The notes under the pieces: model-generated
Seen by the model: the letters and a program-made list of their open reading frames with translations, nothing else
What the model was told of the DNA's origin: nothing
Databases searched by the model: none
NCBI GenBank assembly: GCA_946542925.1
Contig: CAMNLA010000059.1
Span: 1 to 64,000, forward strand
DNA: 64,000 bases
Direction: 5' to 3'
DNA from: UBA4363 sp002393965
GTDB taxonomy: Bacteria > Bacteroidota > Bacteroidia > Bacteroidales > Paludibacteraceae
Part shown: piece by piece, positions 53,380-62,532 of the stretch
Layout: each line of letters begins with the position of its first letter
How positions within the stretch are numbered: the stretch's first letter is position 1
Position numbers and translations under genes: made by a program

Positions 53380-53916
53380 ATGGATTCGATAAAGATACTG
53401 CAAAAATTCTACCGTCCCGATACCAGGGCCTATAATATTTTACTCACACACAGCCGATGCGTCACACGGAAAGCTCTCGAAATGGCACGTCTCCATCCCG
53501 AACTGCATCCCGATCTCGACTTTATCTCACAAGCCGCCATGCTGCACGATATCGGCATCTACCTGTGCGATGCACCAGACATTGACTGCCACGGCTCTGA
53601 ACCCTATATCCGACACGGCATACTCGGTGCCGCACTTCTTCGCGAACTAGACCTCCCACGACATGCTCTGGTCTGCGAACGGCACACCGGAACTGGTATT
53701 ACCGTCTCCGATATCCGCGACCAACACCTTCCGTTGCCTCTTCGGGATTTCTCCCCCGTTTCCGTCGAGGAACAGTTGATCTGCTATGCCGATAAGTTCT
53801 TCTCTAAATCCCGGCCAGATTACGAGCGGACTCCTCAAGAGGTACTGCTTTCCTTGAAGAAATTTGGCTCTCGGGCCACCGAACGCATCCTCGAATGGCA
53901 AACCCGTTTCCTCTGA
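53380..53916 (+). CDS. HD-domain hydrolase
   Basis: A 178-residue protein with an HD metal-dependent phosphohydrolase fold: His24 in LLTHSRCV, the His56-Asp57 doublet in AAMLHDIGIYL and a further metal region at DKFFSKSRPD. Its size matches the short single-domain HD family proteins found in many Bacteroidales. The substrate is unknown; nucleotides or tRNA ends are possibilities. It is divergent from the NamZ-like gene and may be transcribed with almost no 5' leader. Confidence 0.85.
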   Translation: MDSIKILQKFYRPDTRAYNILLTHSRCVTRKALEMARLHPELHPDLDFISQAAMLHDIGIYLCDAPDIDCHGSEPYIRHGILGAALLRELDLPRHALVCERHTGTGITVSDIRDQHLPLPLRDFSPVSVEEQLICYADKFFSKSRPDYERTPQEVLLSLKKFGSRATERILEWQTRFL

Positions 53917-54049
53917 CTCTGTTCTGATTACACGCTGCCTCTGCGTTCTTCCACTCCATTCTGATCCTGCGCTGGTGCGAACGACCGCTCCGTTCTGCCC
54001 ACCCCCATCCGCACCAAATATACTGATGCAGAACTTCTGCTGAAGAAAA

Positions 54050-54088
54050 AAAGAAAGTCCCAGCAGGTATCCTGCCGGGACTTTCTTT
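54050..54088 (-). terminator. Terminator of tsf
   Basis: AAAGAAAGTCCC pairs with GGGACTTTCTTT, and inside it GCAGG pairs with CCTGC around a TAT loop. It lies 23 bp after the tsf stop and is preceded on the plus strand by A-rich sequence, giving a T run for the minus transcript. Confidence 0.9.
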
Positions 54089-54110
54089 AGATTACTTATT
54101 TTACTTTTTA

Positions 54111-54929
54111 TTACTCCTGATTCAACGTCAGACGCTTGAATCCAGACACCGTAGCCCCTTGAGCCTTCAGGTACTGACCTACGGTGATCTTCTCATCCAT
54201 TGTAAACTCCTGTGCAAGCAGGGTTGACTCCTTGTAGAACTTGCTCAGACGGCCCTGTGCGATACGGTCCAGAATAGCCTCTGGCTTTCCTTCCTGACGT
54301 GCTTTCTCACGACCGATCTCCAGCTCTCGTTCTTTAATCTCCTCTGGTACGTCATTCTCGTCAATGGCAATAGGACTATATCCGGCTACCTGAAGTGCAA
54401 TATTCTTGGATACTTCTGCCGATACACCCGCCTCGTTGAACGCAACGATCGAAGCAAGCATGTTTCCCTGGTGGTTGTATGCACTGACACTCGCACCCTT
54501 GAGGTATTCGTATGCTCCGAGTTCCATCTTCTCACCCGTCTGACCCGAACGCTCTGCAATCAGGTCAACAATGCTCATCCCGTCTACCTGAAGAGCCTTG
54601 ACTGCCTCAATATCCGATGGCTGGTTCTCCAATACAGCACCCAGAACCTTCTTCGTCAGATTTACGAAGTCCTCGTTCTTGGCTACGAAGTCCGTTTCAC
54701 ACTTCACGGCAACAATAGCCGCAAATTCACCGTTCGTACCTGCAAGAACACATCCCTCCTGAGCCTCACGGTCACTGCGCTTTGCAGCAATAGCCTGACC
54801 ACGCTCGCGGATGAGTTTCATAGCCTCATCGAAGTCTCCATTCGCCTCCGTCAATGCCTTTTTACAGTCTGCGATACCAGCCTTGGTCATCTCGCGGAGT
54901 TTCTTGATATCATCTAATGTAACTGCCAT
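54111..54929 (-). CDS. tsf: Elongation factor Ts
   Basis: EF-Ts recycles EF-Tu by GDP release. The 272 residues include the N-terminal UBA-like domain (VTLDDIKKLREMTKAGIADCKKAL), the contact motif VKCETDFVAKNEDFV and the coiled-coil/dimerisation part. It is downstream of rpsB by 187 bp, and that gap holds a strong terminator-like hairpin, so part of the tsf transcription may come from elsewhere or from readthrough. Confidence 0.97.
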   Translation of the reverse strand: MAVTLDDIKKLREMTKAGIADCKKALTEANGDFDEAMKLIRERGQAIAAKRSDREAQEGCVLAGTNGEFAAIVAVKCETDFVAKNEDFVNLTKKVLGAVLENQPSDIEAVKALQVDGMSIVDLIAERSGQTGEKMELGAYEYLKGASVSAYNHQGNMLASIVAFNEAGVSAEVSKNIALQVAGYSPIAIDENDVPEEIKERELEIGREKARQEGKPEAILDRIAQGRLSKFYKESTLLAQEFTMDEKITVGQYLKAQGATVSGFKRLTLNQE

Positions 54930-55037
54930 AATTTCTGTCTTTAATTATTTTTCTTGATTTGATTTTTCTCTGATCTTTGTCCGTCATCTTCTGGATTCTC
55001 TCTGCACTTGAGAGATCATCCACAGAAGAACGGATTC

Positions 55038-55090
55038 AAAAAATAACGCTGCATTGTCAGTCTCCGGGACGAAGCTAACACTGCAGCGTT
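55038..55090 (-). terminator. Terminator-like hairpin between rpsB and tsf
   Basis: On the minus strand AACGCTGCA (55090-55082) pairs with TGCAGCGTT (55053-55045), then after one mismatch TGTTAG pairs with CTGACA with one wobble, giving a 16-position stem. A six-T run (55043-55038) follows. It stands inside the rpsB-tsf operon. Confidence 0.85.
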
Positions 55091-55116
55091 TTTCAGTCTA
55101 TTTTCAGCGGATGATT

Positions 55117-55941
55117 TTACTCTGCAGACTCTGCTTCCGTCGTCTCTGCCGTAGCAGTTTCCGACTCCGTTTCATCCTCTTTCTTGGCTTTCTTCGTAGC
55201 TCTCGACTTCTTCTGAACTGGAGCCTGTTCATTATCATCAGATGCCTTTTCTTCCTTACGCTCCTGAAGACCTTCCGAGATAGCTGCCACCATCTGGTTC
55301 AGAATCACCTCAATCGACTTCGTAGCATCATCATTGGCTGGGATAACGAAGTCAATGTTCGAAGGATCCGAGTTCGTATCCACGATTCCGAATACCGGAA
55401 TACCCAGACGCTTCGCTTCCTTCACCGCGATGTTCTCCTTCAGTACGTCAACGACAAACAATGCCGATGGAAGGCGAGTCAAGTCTGCAATGGAACCCAA
55501 GTTCTTCTCCAACTTGGCACGCTGACGGGCGATCTGCAACTTCTCACGCTTCGAAACGTTGTCAAAGGTACCGTCTGACGTCATCTTGTCAATGTTCGTC
55601 ATCTTCTTCACCGCCTTGCGAATAGTAGGGAAGTTGGTCAACATACCACCTGCCCAACGCTCCGTAATGTACGGCATCTGAACTGAAGATGCCTTCTCGG
55701 CTACAATCTCCTTCGCCTGCTTCTTCGTTGCTACGAACAGCACCTTGCGACCAGATTTGGCAATCTGCTTGATAGCCGCAGCTGCCTCGTCAATCTTTGC
55801 AGCTGTTTTATAAAGGTCAATGATGTGAATGCCGTTCTTCTCCATGAAGATGTAAGGAGCCATCGCTGGATTCCACTTTCTCTTCAGATGTCCGAAGTGA
55901 CATCCTGCATCCAATAATTCTTGAAAATCTACTTTTGCCAT
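55117..55941 (-). CDS. rpsB: 30S ribosomal protein S2
   Basis: S2 binds late in assembly of the small subunit. The 274 residues have the S2 pattern (AGCHFGHLKRKWNPAMAPYIF, GRKVLFVATKKQAKEIV, LPSALFVVDVLKENIAVKEAKRLGIPVFGIVDTNSDP) and end in a charged Glu/Ala/Thr-rich tail. It lies 221 bp downstream of rpsI and upstream of tsf, the ordinary Bacteroidetes order rplM-rpsI-rpsB-tsf. Confidence 0.98.
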   Translation of the reverse strand: MAKVDFQELLDAGCHFGHLKRKWNPAMAPYIFMEKNGIHIIDLYKTAAKIDEAAAAIKQIAKSGRKVLFVATKKQAKEIVAEKASSVQMPYITERWAGGMLTNFPTIRKAVKKMTNIDKMTSDGTFDNVSKREKLQIARQRAKLEKNLGSIADLTRLPSALFVVDVLKENIAVKEAKRLGIPVFGIVDTNSDPSNIDFVIPANDDATKSIEVILNQMVAAISEGLQERKEEKASDDNEQAPVQKKSRATKKAKKEDETESETATAETTEAESAE

Positions 55942-56162
55942 TTTCGTGTTTGTTTACGTTCTTGTTAACTTATTTCTTTCTAAGCAGCCAATGGGTAGGC
56001 CAACTCAGCACGAAGACATCCCACTGGTTTAGATACTAAACTTTTCAGCTTTTCTTTCCCTGTCTCCAATTTTCCATTTCCCTCCTCTTCGCGGTTGGAA
56101 TTCAAAACCTTCCCACACCGAGAAAGGAGAAAGACTGGAAATCGAATAACAGATATGCCTGA

Positions 56163-56549
56163 TTAACGCTTGCTGAACTGGAAGCGCTTGCGAGCCTTTG
56201 GCTGACCTGGCTTCTTACGTTCTACCTCACGTGCATCACGTGTCAGGAATCCGTCCTTCTTCAAGGATACCTTGTCTTCAGGATTGATCTTTACCAACGC
56301 ACGGGCAATGGCAAGACGCAAGGCCTCGGCCTGACCCGTATAACCTCCTCCGTCAAGATTTACCTTGATGTCATATTTCTCTGCAGCATCAAGCTTAACC
56401 AACGGCTGCTTGATAACATACTGAAGACGTACCTCTGGAAAATACTGCTCAAATTCTCTACCGTTAACGGTAATCTTACCGCTTCCGTCACTAACATAAA
56501 TACGTGCTACGGCAGACTTTCTTCTTCCTAATGCATTTACTACTTCCAT
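56163..56549 (-). CDS. rpsI: 30S ribosomal protein S9
   Basis: S9 touches the P-site tRNA through its C-terminal tail. The 128 residues include GRRKSAVARIYVSDGSGKITVNGR and the universal basic end KKPGQPKARKRFQFSKR. It follows rplM by 2 bp, so the two are one translational unit. Confidence 0.98.
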   Translation of the reverse strand: MEVVNALGRRKSAVARIYVSDGSGKITVNGREFEQYFPEVRLQYVIKQPLVKLDAAEKYDIKVNLDGGGYTGQAEALRLAIARALVKINPEDKVSLKKDGFLTRDAREVERKKPGQPKARKRFQFSKR

Positions 56550-56551
56550 GA

Positions 56552-57007
56552 TTACTTAAGCTTATTTATGTCAATGACTTTTGGCTGCTGAGCGGCTTTG
56601 TCATGCTCAGTTCCAGAATAAATATAGAGATTGTTCATCTGCACAGCACCCAACTTCGTCTTTGGCACCATGCCCTTAATGACCTTACGGACCAACTTCT
56701 CAGGATTCTGCTTGAACAGGCGCTCCGGTGTTGTTTCTCTCTGACCACCTGGATATCCCGTGTACGAAAGATAAATCTTGTCCGTCCACTTCTTACCCGT
56801 CAACTTCACCTTGTCCGCATTGATAATGATGACATTGTCTCCACAGTCGACGTGAGGAGTAAAACTTGGTTTGTACTTGCCACGAAGAAGCTTCGCTACC
56901 TTCGACGCAAAACGACCTAAAACCTGATCTGTCGCATCTACGACAACCCATTCCTTCTTGGCTGTCTCCTTATTGACAGAAAGGGTCTTGTAACTTAATG
57001 TATCCAC
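56552..57007 (-). CDS. rplM: 50S ribosomal protein L13
   Basis: L13 is an early-assembly protein of the large subunit. The 151 residues show the family blocks WVVVDATDQVLGRFASKVAKLLRGK, ADKVKLTGKKWTDKIYLSYTGYPGG and VRKVIKGMVPKTKLG. It is first in the rplM-rpsI unit and is preceded by a good -7 element. Confidence 0.98.
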   Translation of the reverse strand: MDTLSYKTLSVNKETAKKEWVVVDATDQVLGRFASKVAKLLRGKYKPSFTPHVDCGDNVIIINADKVKLTGKKWTDKIYLSYTGYPGGQRETTPERLFKQNPEKLVRKVIKGMVPKTKLGAVQMNNLYIYSGTEHDKAAQQPKVIDINKLK

Positions 57008-57135
57008 TTTTAACTTTTAACTTAAAAATTAAACCACTCATGCTCAGCGCATTCTGCAAGAGGCGAAAGGCTAATAACACCTCAGCTGTCCCACTTCACA
57101 CAAGTTCCTTTTATTATTGGATAATAATGGGACGG

Positions 57136-57143
57136 CAAAGGTA
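57136..57143 (-). promoter_or_regulatory. -7 element of the rplM-rpsI unit
   Basis: Minus-strand TACCTTTG, 129 nt before the rplM ATG, fits TAnnTTTG. Confidence 0.5.
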
Positions 57144-57293
57144 GCAACTTTTTACAAAGCAACAAACACACGCACAGACTTTTTTTTGAGTCAGCACACT
57201 GATCATCAACATTTCAATATCATTTTTATAGGTTTTTTCTAAAAAAACACTTATAAATAATAAAACGACTTACCATATTTTACTATTTTTGCC

Positions 57294-57301
57294 ATTCATA
57301 A
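57294..57301 (+). promoter_or_regulatory. -7 element of the OmpA-type porin gene
   Basis: TATTTTTG, 89 nt before the ATG. A long leader is common for abundant outer-membrane proteins. Confidence 0.45.
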
Positions 57302-57389
57302 TAGAATCTCTCTTTTTTAAAGAGATCCACTTGTATCAAATGAATAATACAATATTTTCTGATCAATTAACTAACAATTTTAAAAAACC

Positions 57390-58592
57390 ATGAAGAAAGT
57401 ACTTCTACTCATTGCTTCTGTTGCCATCGCAGCACAAGGACTGACGGCACAGACTACTGTGGAAAACAGTAAGACATTCTGGGACAACTGGTACATCGGC
57501 GTCAACGGCGGTGCTGCTGTCAAGACCACACACACCAGAATATTCAAGAACCTCGATCCTCAGGCTGGACTGCGCATCGGACGCTGGCTGACCCCTGTAT
57601 TCGGCTTCGCTGTTGAGGGAAATGCGCGCTTTGCTGACAGACCTCACTACGAAGGAATCAAGTGCAACGGCACCTTCGTCAGCGCTTCTGAAGTAAACGT
57701 ATTCGGAACAACCAACTTCAGCAACTGGTTCGGTGGTTACAACGGTGAGCCACGCACATTTGAACTTATCGGTGTTTACGGTATCGGCTGGGAGCACTTC
57801 TACGGTACCGAAAGCGCTCGCGAACAGTTCAACTACAAGAACGCCATGACCAACCGTCTCGCTCTCGACTTCACCTTCAACCTCGGACAGAACAAGGCTT
57901 GGCAACTCTACATCGAGCCAGGCATCGAGTTCATGCTCACTCCGAGCGGACACAACAACCCTTCTTACAACGTAAACAAGTCTGCTCTCCAGTGCCTCGT
58001 CGGACTCAACTATAAGTTCGGCAACTCAAACGGCACACACAATTTCAAGACCGCTCGTCTCTACGACCAGGCTGAAATTGATGGCCTCAACAACAAGATC
58101 AATGACCTCGACAGCAAAGTCAACGGGCTGAACAGCAAGGTCAACAACCTCAACAACCAGAACAAGGCAAAGGACAAGACCATCGATTCCCTGCGCAACA
58201 TCAACAACTCTCTGCAGAACGACCTTGATCAGTGCAAACGTCAGCCTAAGACTGTAGCAACAACGACCAACCTGCAACCTACCGTTCTCTTCAAGCAAGG
58301 TAAGAGCACAATCGCTGTAGATCAGTACGCTCCGATCTCTCTGATCGCTAACTACATGAAGAACCACAAGGATGCAAAAGTTGAAATCCGCGGCTATGCT
58401 TCACCAGAAGGAAATCCGGAACTCAACCAGAAACTTTCGCAGAACCGTGCTAACGCAGTAAAGAACGCACTTATCAACAAGTACGGCATCGCTGCTGACC
58501 GTCTTTCTGCTATCGGTATGGGTGCTACCGACAAACTTTTCGAAGAAGTTGAATTCAACCGTGTAGCAACATTCAACGACACGAAGAAATAA
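57390..58592 (+). CDS. Major outer-membrane protein, OmpA family
   Basis: A 400-residue protein like the Omp40/41 porins of Porphyromonas. Order of parts: signal peptide (VLLLIASVAIAAQGLTA, to about residue 21), eight-strand-type beta-barrel (about 25-222), a heptad-rich Asn/Asp/Lys coiled coil (about 225-290, with NDLDSKVNGLNSKVNNLNNQ), and a C-terminal OmpA domain that binds peptidoglycan (EIRGYASPEGNPELNQKLSQNRANAVK). Codon use looks optimised (many CTC, AAG, AAC), as expected for a highly expressed gene. It is monocistronic with its own terminator. Confidence 0.95.
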   Translation: MKKVLLLIASVAIAAQGLTAQTTVENSKTFWDNWYIGVNGGAAVKTTHTRIFKNLDPQAGLRIGRWLTPVFGFAVEGNARFADRPHYEGIKCNGTFVSASEVNVFGTTNFSNWFGGYNGEPRTFELIGVYGIGWEHFYGTESAREQFNYKNAMTNRLALDFTFNLGQNKAWQLYIEPGIEFMLTPSGHNNPSYNVNKSALQCLVGLNYKFGNSNGTHNFKTARLYDQAEIDGLNNKINDLDSKVNGLNSKVNNLNNQNKAKDKTIDSLRNINNSLQNDLDQCKRQPKTVATTTNLQPTVLFKQGKSTIAVDQYAPISLIANYMKNHKDAKVEIRGYASPEGNPELNQKLSQNRANAVKNALINKYGIAADRLSAIGMGATDKLFEEVEFNRVATFNDTKK

Positions 58593-58614
58593 ACCATATT
58601 TGTTTTTTCATCAT

Positions 58615-58658
58615 AAGAAAAAAGTCCCGTTCAATTCTGAACGGGACTTTTTTTTTTG
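58615..58658. terminator. Bidirectional terminator after the porin gene
   Basis: AAAGTCCCGTTCA (58621-58633) pairs with TGAACGGGACTTT (58638-58650) around ATTC, with A and T runs at the outer ends. It is shared with the convergent Nim-like gene. Confidence 0.95.
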
Positions 58659-58666
58659 ACTATACC

Positions 58667-59176
58667 CTACTCCTGTCTCCTTTCCCTGATAAGTTCGGGA
58701 GAGGACTTTCCTGTCAGATGCTCCACTTCGAGTCGGATCATCAGCATCCGGGAAAAACCATGCTCCAATTCTCGTCGCAAACCTTCTTCATCATCCGGGT
58801 TATACTTGTTGCCTAGCAGACGGGCAGCCGCCATTTTCTCCTCTTCCGCTTCAATAATATGAATGCGGCCAAAGACGATTACACTGCGATAGCTTGTCGT
58901 ATAATCCTTAGGGCGTACCTCGTCGCGTTCAACGACACAGAACGATGCTTTCTCGCACCGGCGGATCGCATCTACCTTGTGCCCTGAGAGTGCACTGTGG
59001 AAATACAGACACCCTGCCGCATAGACATAACTGACAGGCACCGCATAGGGATAGCCATTGTCTCCAAGCAAGGCAAGCGTTCCGGATGTAGATTGCTCCA
59101 GGACAGAAATACTTTCCTCTTCCAACATTTGCTGCCTTTTACGTCTCATTTCTCTGAATTCTTCCATAGTCTTCAT
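58667..59176 (-). CDS. Nim-like pyridoxamine-phosphate-oxidase-fold flavoprotein
   Basis: A 169-residue split-barrel FMN protein. The start EFREMRRKRQQMLEEESISVLEQSTSGTLALLGDNGYPYAVPVSYVY, then YFHSALSGHKVDAIRRCEKASFCVV and TTSYRSVIVFGRI, match the pattern of NimA-type proteins, which in other Bacteroidales reduce 5-nitroimidazole drugs, and of their housekeeping homologues. Activity towards drugs cannot be inferred. It is alone, between the porin terminator and guaA's terminator. Confidence 0.88.
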   Translation of the reverse strand: MKTMEEFREMRRKRQQMLEEESISVLEQSTSGTLALLGDNGYPYAVPVSYVYAAGCLYFHSALSGHKVDAIRRCEKASFCVVERDEVRPKDYTTSYRSVIVFGRIHIIEAEEEKMAAARLLGNKYNPDDEEGLRRELEHGFSRMLMIRLEVEHLTGKSSPELIRERRQE

Positions 59177-59216
59177 TCTCTGATATCTGGCTGTATTTAC
59201 TTTGTAAACAAAAAAA

Positions 59217-59247
59217 AGGCAGAACCCAATTCCCTGGTTCTGCCTTC
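59217..59247 (-). terminator. Terminator of guaA
   Basis: AAGGCAGAACC pairs with GGTTCTGCCTT (9-base loop) and a T run follows on the minus strand. It lies just after the guaA stop at 59258. Confidence 0.9.
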
Positions 59248-59257
59248 TGAGTGTCTT

Positions 59258-60778
59258 TTACTCCCACTCAATCGTTGCCGGTGGTTTGGACGAGATGTCA
59301 TAGACAACGCGGTTGACACCCTTCACCTTGTTGATGATTTCATTCGAAACCTTTGCAAGGAAGTCGTAAGGCAGATGTGCCCAGTCAGCGGTCATAGCAT
59401 CGGCAGACGTGACAGCTCGAAGTGCGACCGTATTTTCATACGTGCGCTCATCTCCCATCACCCCTACACTTCGAATAGGCAAAAGAATAGTTCCTGCCTG
59501 CCAGACATCATCATACAGACCAGATTCTTTCAGACCTCGTATATAAATATCGTCCGCATCCTGCAGTATACGTACTTTCTCCGGCGTCACTTCTCCCAAG
59601 ATTCGGATGCCAAGACCCGGACCTGGGAACGGATGGCGGTTGATGATGTTCGATGTCATGCCTAGAGCACGTCCGACGCGGCGCACTTCGTCTTTGAATA
59701 ACAGGCGCAATGGCTCCACCAACTGCAGGTGCATCTCTTTCGGCAGACCTCCTACATTATGATGCGACTTGATAGTCATACCCGTGATGGAGAGCGACTC
59801 GATCACGTCCGGATAGATAGTCCCCTGTGCCAGCCATTTGACATCTGTCAGTTTCTTTGCTTCTTCATTGAAGATATCAATGAAGCCCTTACCGATAATC
59901 TTACGCTTCTTCTCCGGTTCAGTCACACCCTTGAGTTCTGCATAGAATTTCTCTTTCGCATCGACACCGATAACGTTCAACCCATAGGACTCATATTCCT
60001 TCAAGACGTCTGTGAACTCGTTCTTTCGCAACAAGCCGTTATCAACAAACACACAAGTCAGATTATGGCCGATAGCACGGTTCAGGAGAACTGCCGTCAC
60101 GGAGGAGTCAACCCCACCCGACAATGCCAGTATCACTTTATCATCTCCCAACTGCTCCTTCAAGTTCTTTACCGTCTCGTCGATGAAGGAAGCCGAATCC
60201 CAGTCGCGTGAACAGCCACAGATATTCAAGAAATTGGAGAGTATCTGATTTCCGCATTTCGAATGGAACACCTCCGGATGGAACTGAACGGCCCAAGTCT
60301 GTTCTCCACTGATACGATAGGCTGCGTTGGTTACACTGTCTGTGGACGCTATGACCTCCGCTCCATTTGGCAGCTGTGTGATCGTATCTCCATGCGACAT
60401 CCAAACCTGCGCACCGTTATCCACGCCATGTAGCAATGGATCACCTTCCTTTACTCCCTGAAGGTTGGCACGACCGTATTCCCTCGACCCTGCCTTTTCC
60501 ACCTTTCCTCCATACGTGTAGGCAATGAATTGCGCTCCGTAACAGATTCCCAGCAAAGGATAATGGTTGCGGATAGCGCTGAGGTCCGTCTTGAACCCTT
60601 GTTCGTCATGCACCGAGAATGGGGATCCAGATAGGATGACGCCCTTGATACCTTCGTCTCCAAACGGAAATTTGTTGTAGGGAAGAATCTCGCAATACTC
60701 ATTCAGGTCACGGATGCGACGAGCGATGAGCTGCGTAGTTTGCGAACCGAAGTCCAAGATAATTATCTTCTCTCTCAT
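59258..60778 (-). CDS. guaA: GMP synthase (glutamine-hydrolysing) GuaA
   Basis: GuaA aminates XMP to GMP. The 506 residues have the class-I glutaminase with the catalytic Cys79 (LLGICYGAQF) and the VQFHPEVFHS His-Glu pair, the ATP-pyrophosphatase P-loop ILALSGGVDSSVTAVLL (about 217-233), and the C-terminal dimerisation domain (HPFPGPGLGIRILGEVT, ending in the family-typical PPATIEWE). The length is typical. It is read on the minus strand between the outer-membrane barrel gene and the Nim-like gene. Confidence 0.98.
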   Translation of the reverse strand: MREKIIILDFGSQTTQLIARRIRDLNEYCEILPYNKFPFGDEGIKGVILSGSPFSVHDEQGFKTDLSAIRNHYPLLGICYGAQFIAYTYGGKVEKAGSREYGRANLQGVKEGDPLLHGVDNGAQVWMSHGDTITQLPNGAEVIASTDSVTNAAYRISGEQTWAVQFHPEVFHSKCGNQILSNFLNICGCSRDWDSASFIDETVKNLKEQLGDDKVILALSGGVDSSVTAVLLNRAIGHNLTCVFVDNGLLRKNEFTDVLKEYESYGLNVIGVDAKEKFYAELKGVTEPEKKRKIIGKGFIDIFNEEAKKLTDVKWLAQGTIYPDVIESLSITGMTIKSHHNVGGLPKEMHLQLVEPLRLLFKDEVRRVGRALGMTSNIINRHPFPGPGLGIRILGEVTPEKVRILQDADDIYIRGLKESGLYDDVWQAGTILLPIRSVGVMGDERTYENTVALRAVTSADAMTADWAHLPYDFLAKVSNEIINKVKGVNRVVYDISSKPPATIEWE

Positions 60779-60821
60779 AAAAATTATAGGTGTTGGTTTT
60801 TTGTTTTCTTTCTTATCTGCA

Positions 60822-62516
60822 TCAGAACGAATAGGAAATTCCTATCAGCCCGTTAAACCCGTTGACCTCATAGCCGAGGTATTGCTCGTAATGCTGATGC
60901 AGTATGTTATTTAACTTGATGAACATAGACACCTTGGAGGAATGAGTGTAGAAAAAGCCCAAGTTCAGATCATAAATATTCTTCAGGTTCTTTTCTCCCC
61001 CGTCCAGTTTGCGTGCTTCACGACCCGTTGCTATATACGTATTCAAGTTCGCGGCCATTCGTTTCCCTAAATGAAGTGTCGTCCCCAGATTGAACTCGAA
61101 ACTCGGCATGTTATAGGCTTCCATCCCCCTTTCATCCACGTCCCAACTGTTATACTGTGCCAGCAAAAGAAAATCCAGCATCTGATTGAAGTTGTACGTG
61201 ACACGGAATGAGGGTGTGAACACCGAGGCATCGGAATAGACTGGTGTGAAAACGTTGGCATAACCAGACTGACCGGACTGTTCCACGATTTCGTTTACGA
61301 AAAAGTACTGATCCTCTATCTTACGATAACGAACCGATAGGTCCGTCAGCAAATTATACAGCAACTTGAATTTCAGTCCGGCACGCAAGTCAAATGGAGT
61401 GTACGTATTATCTATCTTCGTATTCAAGTTTGCATAGTGATTCGTTTCCACGATTTCGGCCAAGGAATTGGTCTTGTAATCTCCTCCTATCTCTCCATAT
61501 ACAAAGAACAAACGCGGAACCAGCGCAAAAATTCCCTTTATGTCTGCCGACGGGGCAAAGGATTTCCCTTCTGTCGAGAATCGGCCGTTCACGCCAATAC
61601 GAAGGTTCCATCGCTCCTGCTCAAACTGGAAGTAAGGATTCAGTGTCACTACCGTGAAGCCGTCCTGATGCACTGTCTGACTCTCCACCTGACCGTCATC
61701 ATAGGCAAAGTTCTTCATATTGAAACCGATACCCCAGTGGTTCTCGTCCAACAGACGGTCGTATAACAGGCTGGTATTCACGCGATGCTCAGTCAATCCC
61801 GCATTTGGTAGAAATCCGTCGTAGTCAAGCGAGGCCGAGATTCGGTTCAGGAGATCCGTGGAGGTGAAGGTCTTATATCCTATAGAAGCGCCGAAGGTGT
61901 GGATACCGGCTTCGCTTTTGAAAAAATCTTTTCCCAGAAACGCATCGGACTGTATCGAATAGAGCAGGTCGGACGACAGTTTATTATCACCGTAGTAGTT
62001 GAATCCCCGGTATCCATAAGAACCCTTCAGGAAGAAATCACCATTGGTAAAATGACGGTCAAAGGCCAGACCGACATCCGACTTATGATGACGTCGCTTA
62101 CTCAGCATTCCCTTATGATGCGCATCAAATCCGAAACTATATTTCGGCTTGTCAACAATCGGAAGAACCAGATCTCCCAACGTGGACCAGCAATTTCCGA
62201 ACCCCAGACGCAGATAACCGTTTTTGTCATCATAGTACTGAGGATTTCTCAAACGAGCTGCCTCCAACGTACGCACCTGATATTCAGGATCCATGGCTAC
62301 CGAATAGTCAGAGTAACGGATTGGTTCCTGATGGATCACCGGTTCACTGACCGATGGCATCTGGCTGATCTTGCCGGCATCACGTATGGTCGGCGTATAA
62401 GCCTTTTCTATCGTTATGTCTTTGCGGATGACTACAGAATCCTCACTCTGTGCCCATGATATCAGGGGCAGCAGGGATAGCAGAAAAGGGTATATATATT
62501 TCATGATGGATTGCAT
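60822..62516 (-). CDS. Outer-membrane beta-barrel protein
   Basis: A 564-residue exported protein with a signal peptide (YIYPFLLSLLPLISWAQ; starts at 62516 or the internal ATG at 62504). The remainder is an alternating aromatic/polar strand pattern typical of a large barrel like that of TonB-dependent receptors, but no plug domain precedes it, only about 80 residues (KDITIEKAYTPTIRDAGKISQMPSVSEPV). The last residue is Phe (LIGISYSF), a usual barrel end. It follows the TPR gene by 16 bp, so the two are likely partners in one unit. The function is unknown. Confidence 0.8.
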   Translation of the reverse strand: MQSIMKYIYPFLLSLLPLISWAQSEDSVVIRKDITIEKAYTPTIRDAGKISQMPSVSEPVIHQEPIRYSDYSVAMDPEYQVRTLEAARLRNPQYYDDKNGYLRLGFGNCWSTLGDLVLPIVDKPKYSFGFDAHHKGMLSKRRHHKSDVGLAFDRHFTNGDFFLKGSYGYRGFNYYGDNKLSSDLLYSIQSDAFLGKDFFKSEAGIHTFGASIGYKTFTSTDLLNRISASLDYDGFLPNAGLTEHRVNTSLLYDRLLDENHWGIGFNMKNFAYDDGQVESQTVHQDGFTVVTLNPYFQFEQERWNLRIGVNGRFSTEGKSFAPSADIKGIFALVPRLFFVYGEIGGDYKTNSLAEIVETNHYANLNTKIDNTYTPFDLRAGLKFKLLYNLLTDLSVRYRKIEDQYFFVNEIVEQSGQSGYANVFTPVYSDASVFTPSFRVTYNFNQMLDFLLLAQYNSWDVDERGMEAYNMPSFEFNLGTTLHLGKRMAANLNTYIATGREARKLDGGEKNLKNIYDLNLGFFYTHSSKVSMFIKLNNILHQHYEQYLGYEVNGFNGLIGISYSF

Positions 62517-62532
62517 CTTGCTCTCTTATGAT

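Larger units (their letters stand above)
57008..57389. other. 382-bp divergent promoter region between rplM and the porin gene
   Basis: An AT-rich gap with opposed -7 elements at 57136-57143 (minus, rplM) and 57294-57301 (plus, porin). The porin-side leader, about 80 nt, is A/T-rich with AAGAGATCC-type bases but no stable structure that I can find by eye. Confidence 0.5.
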
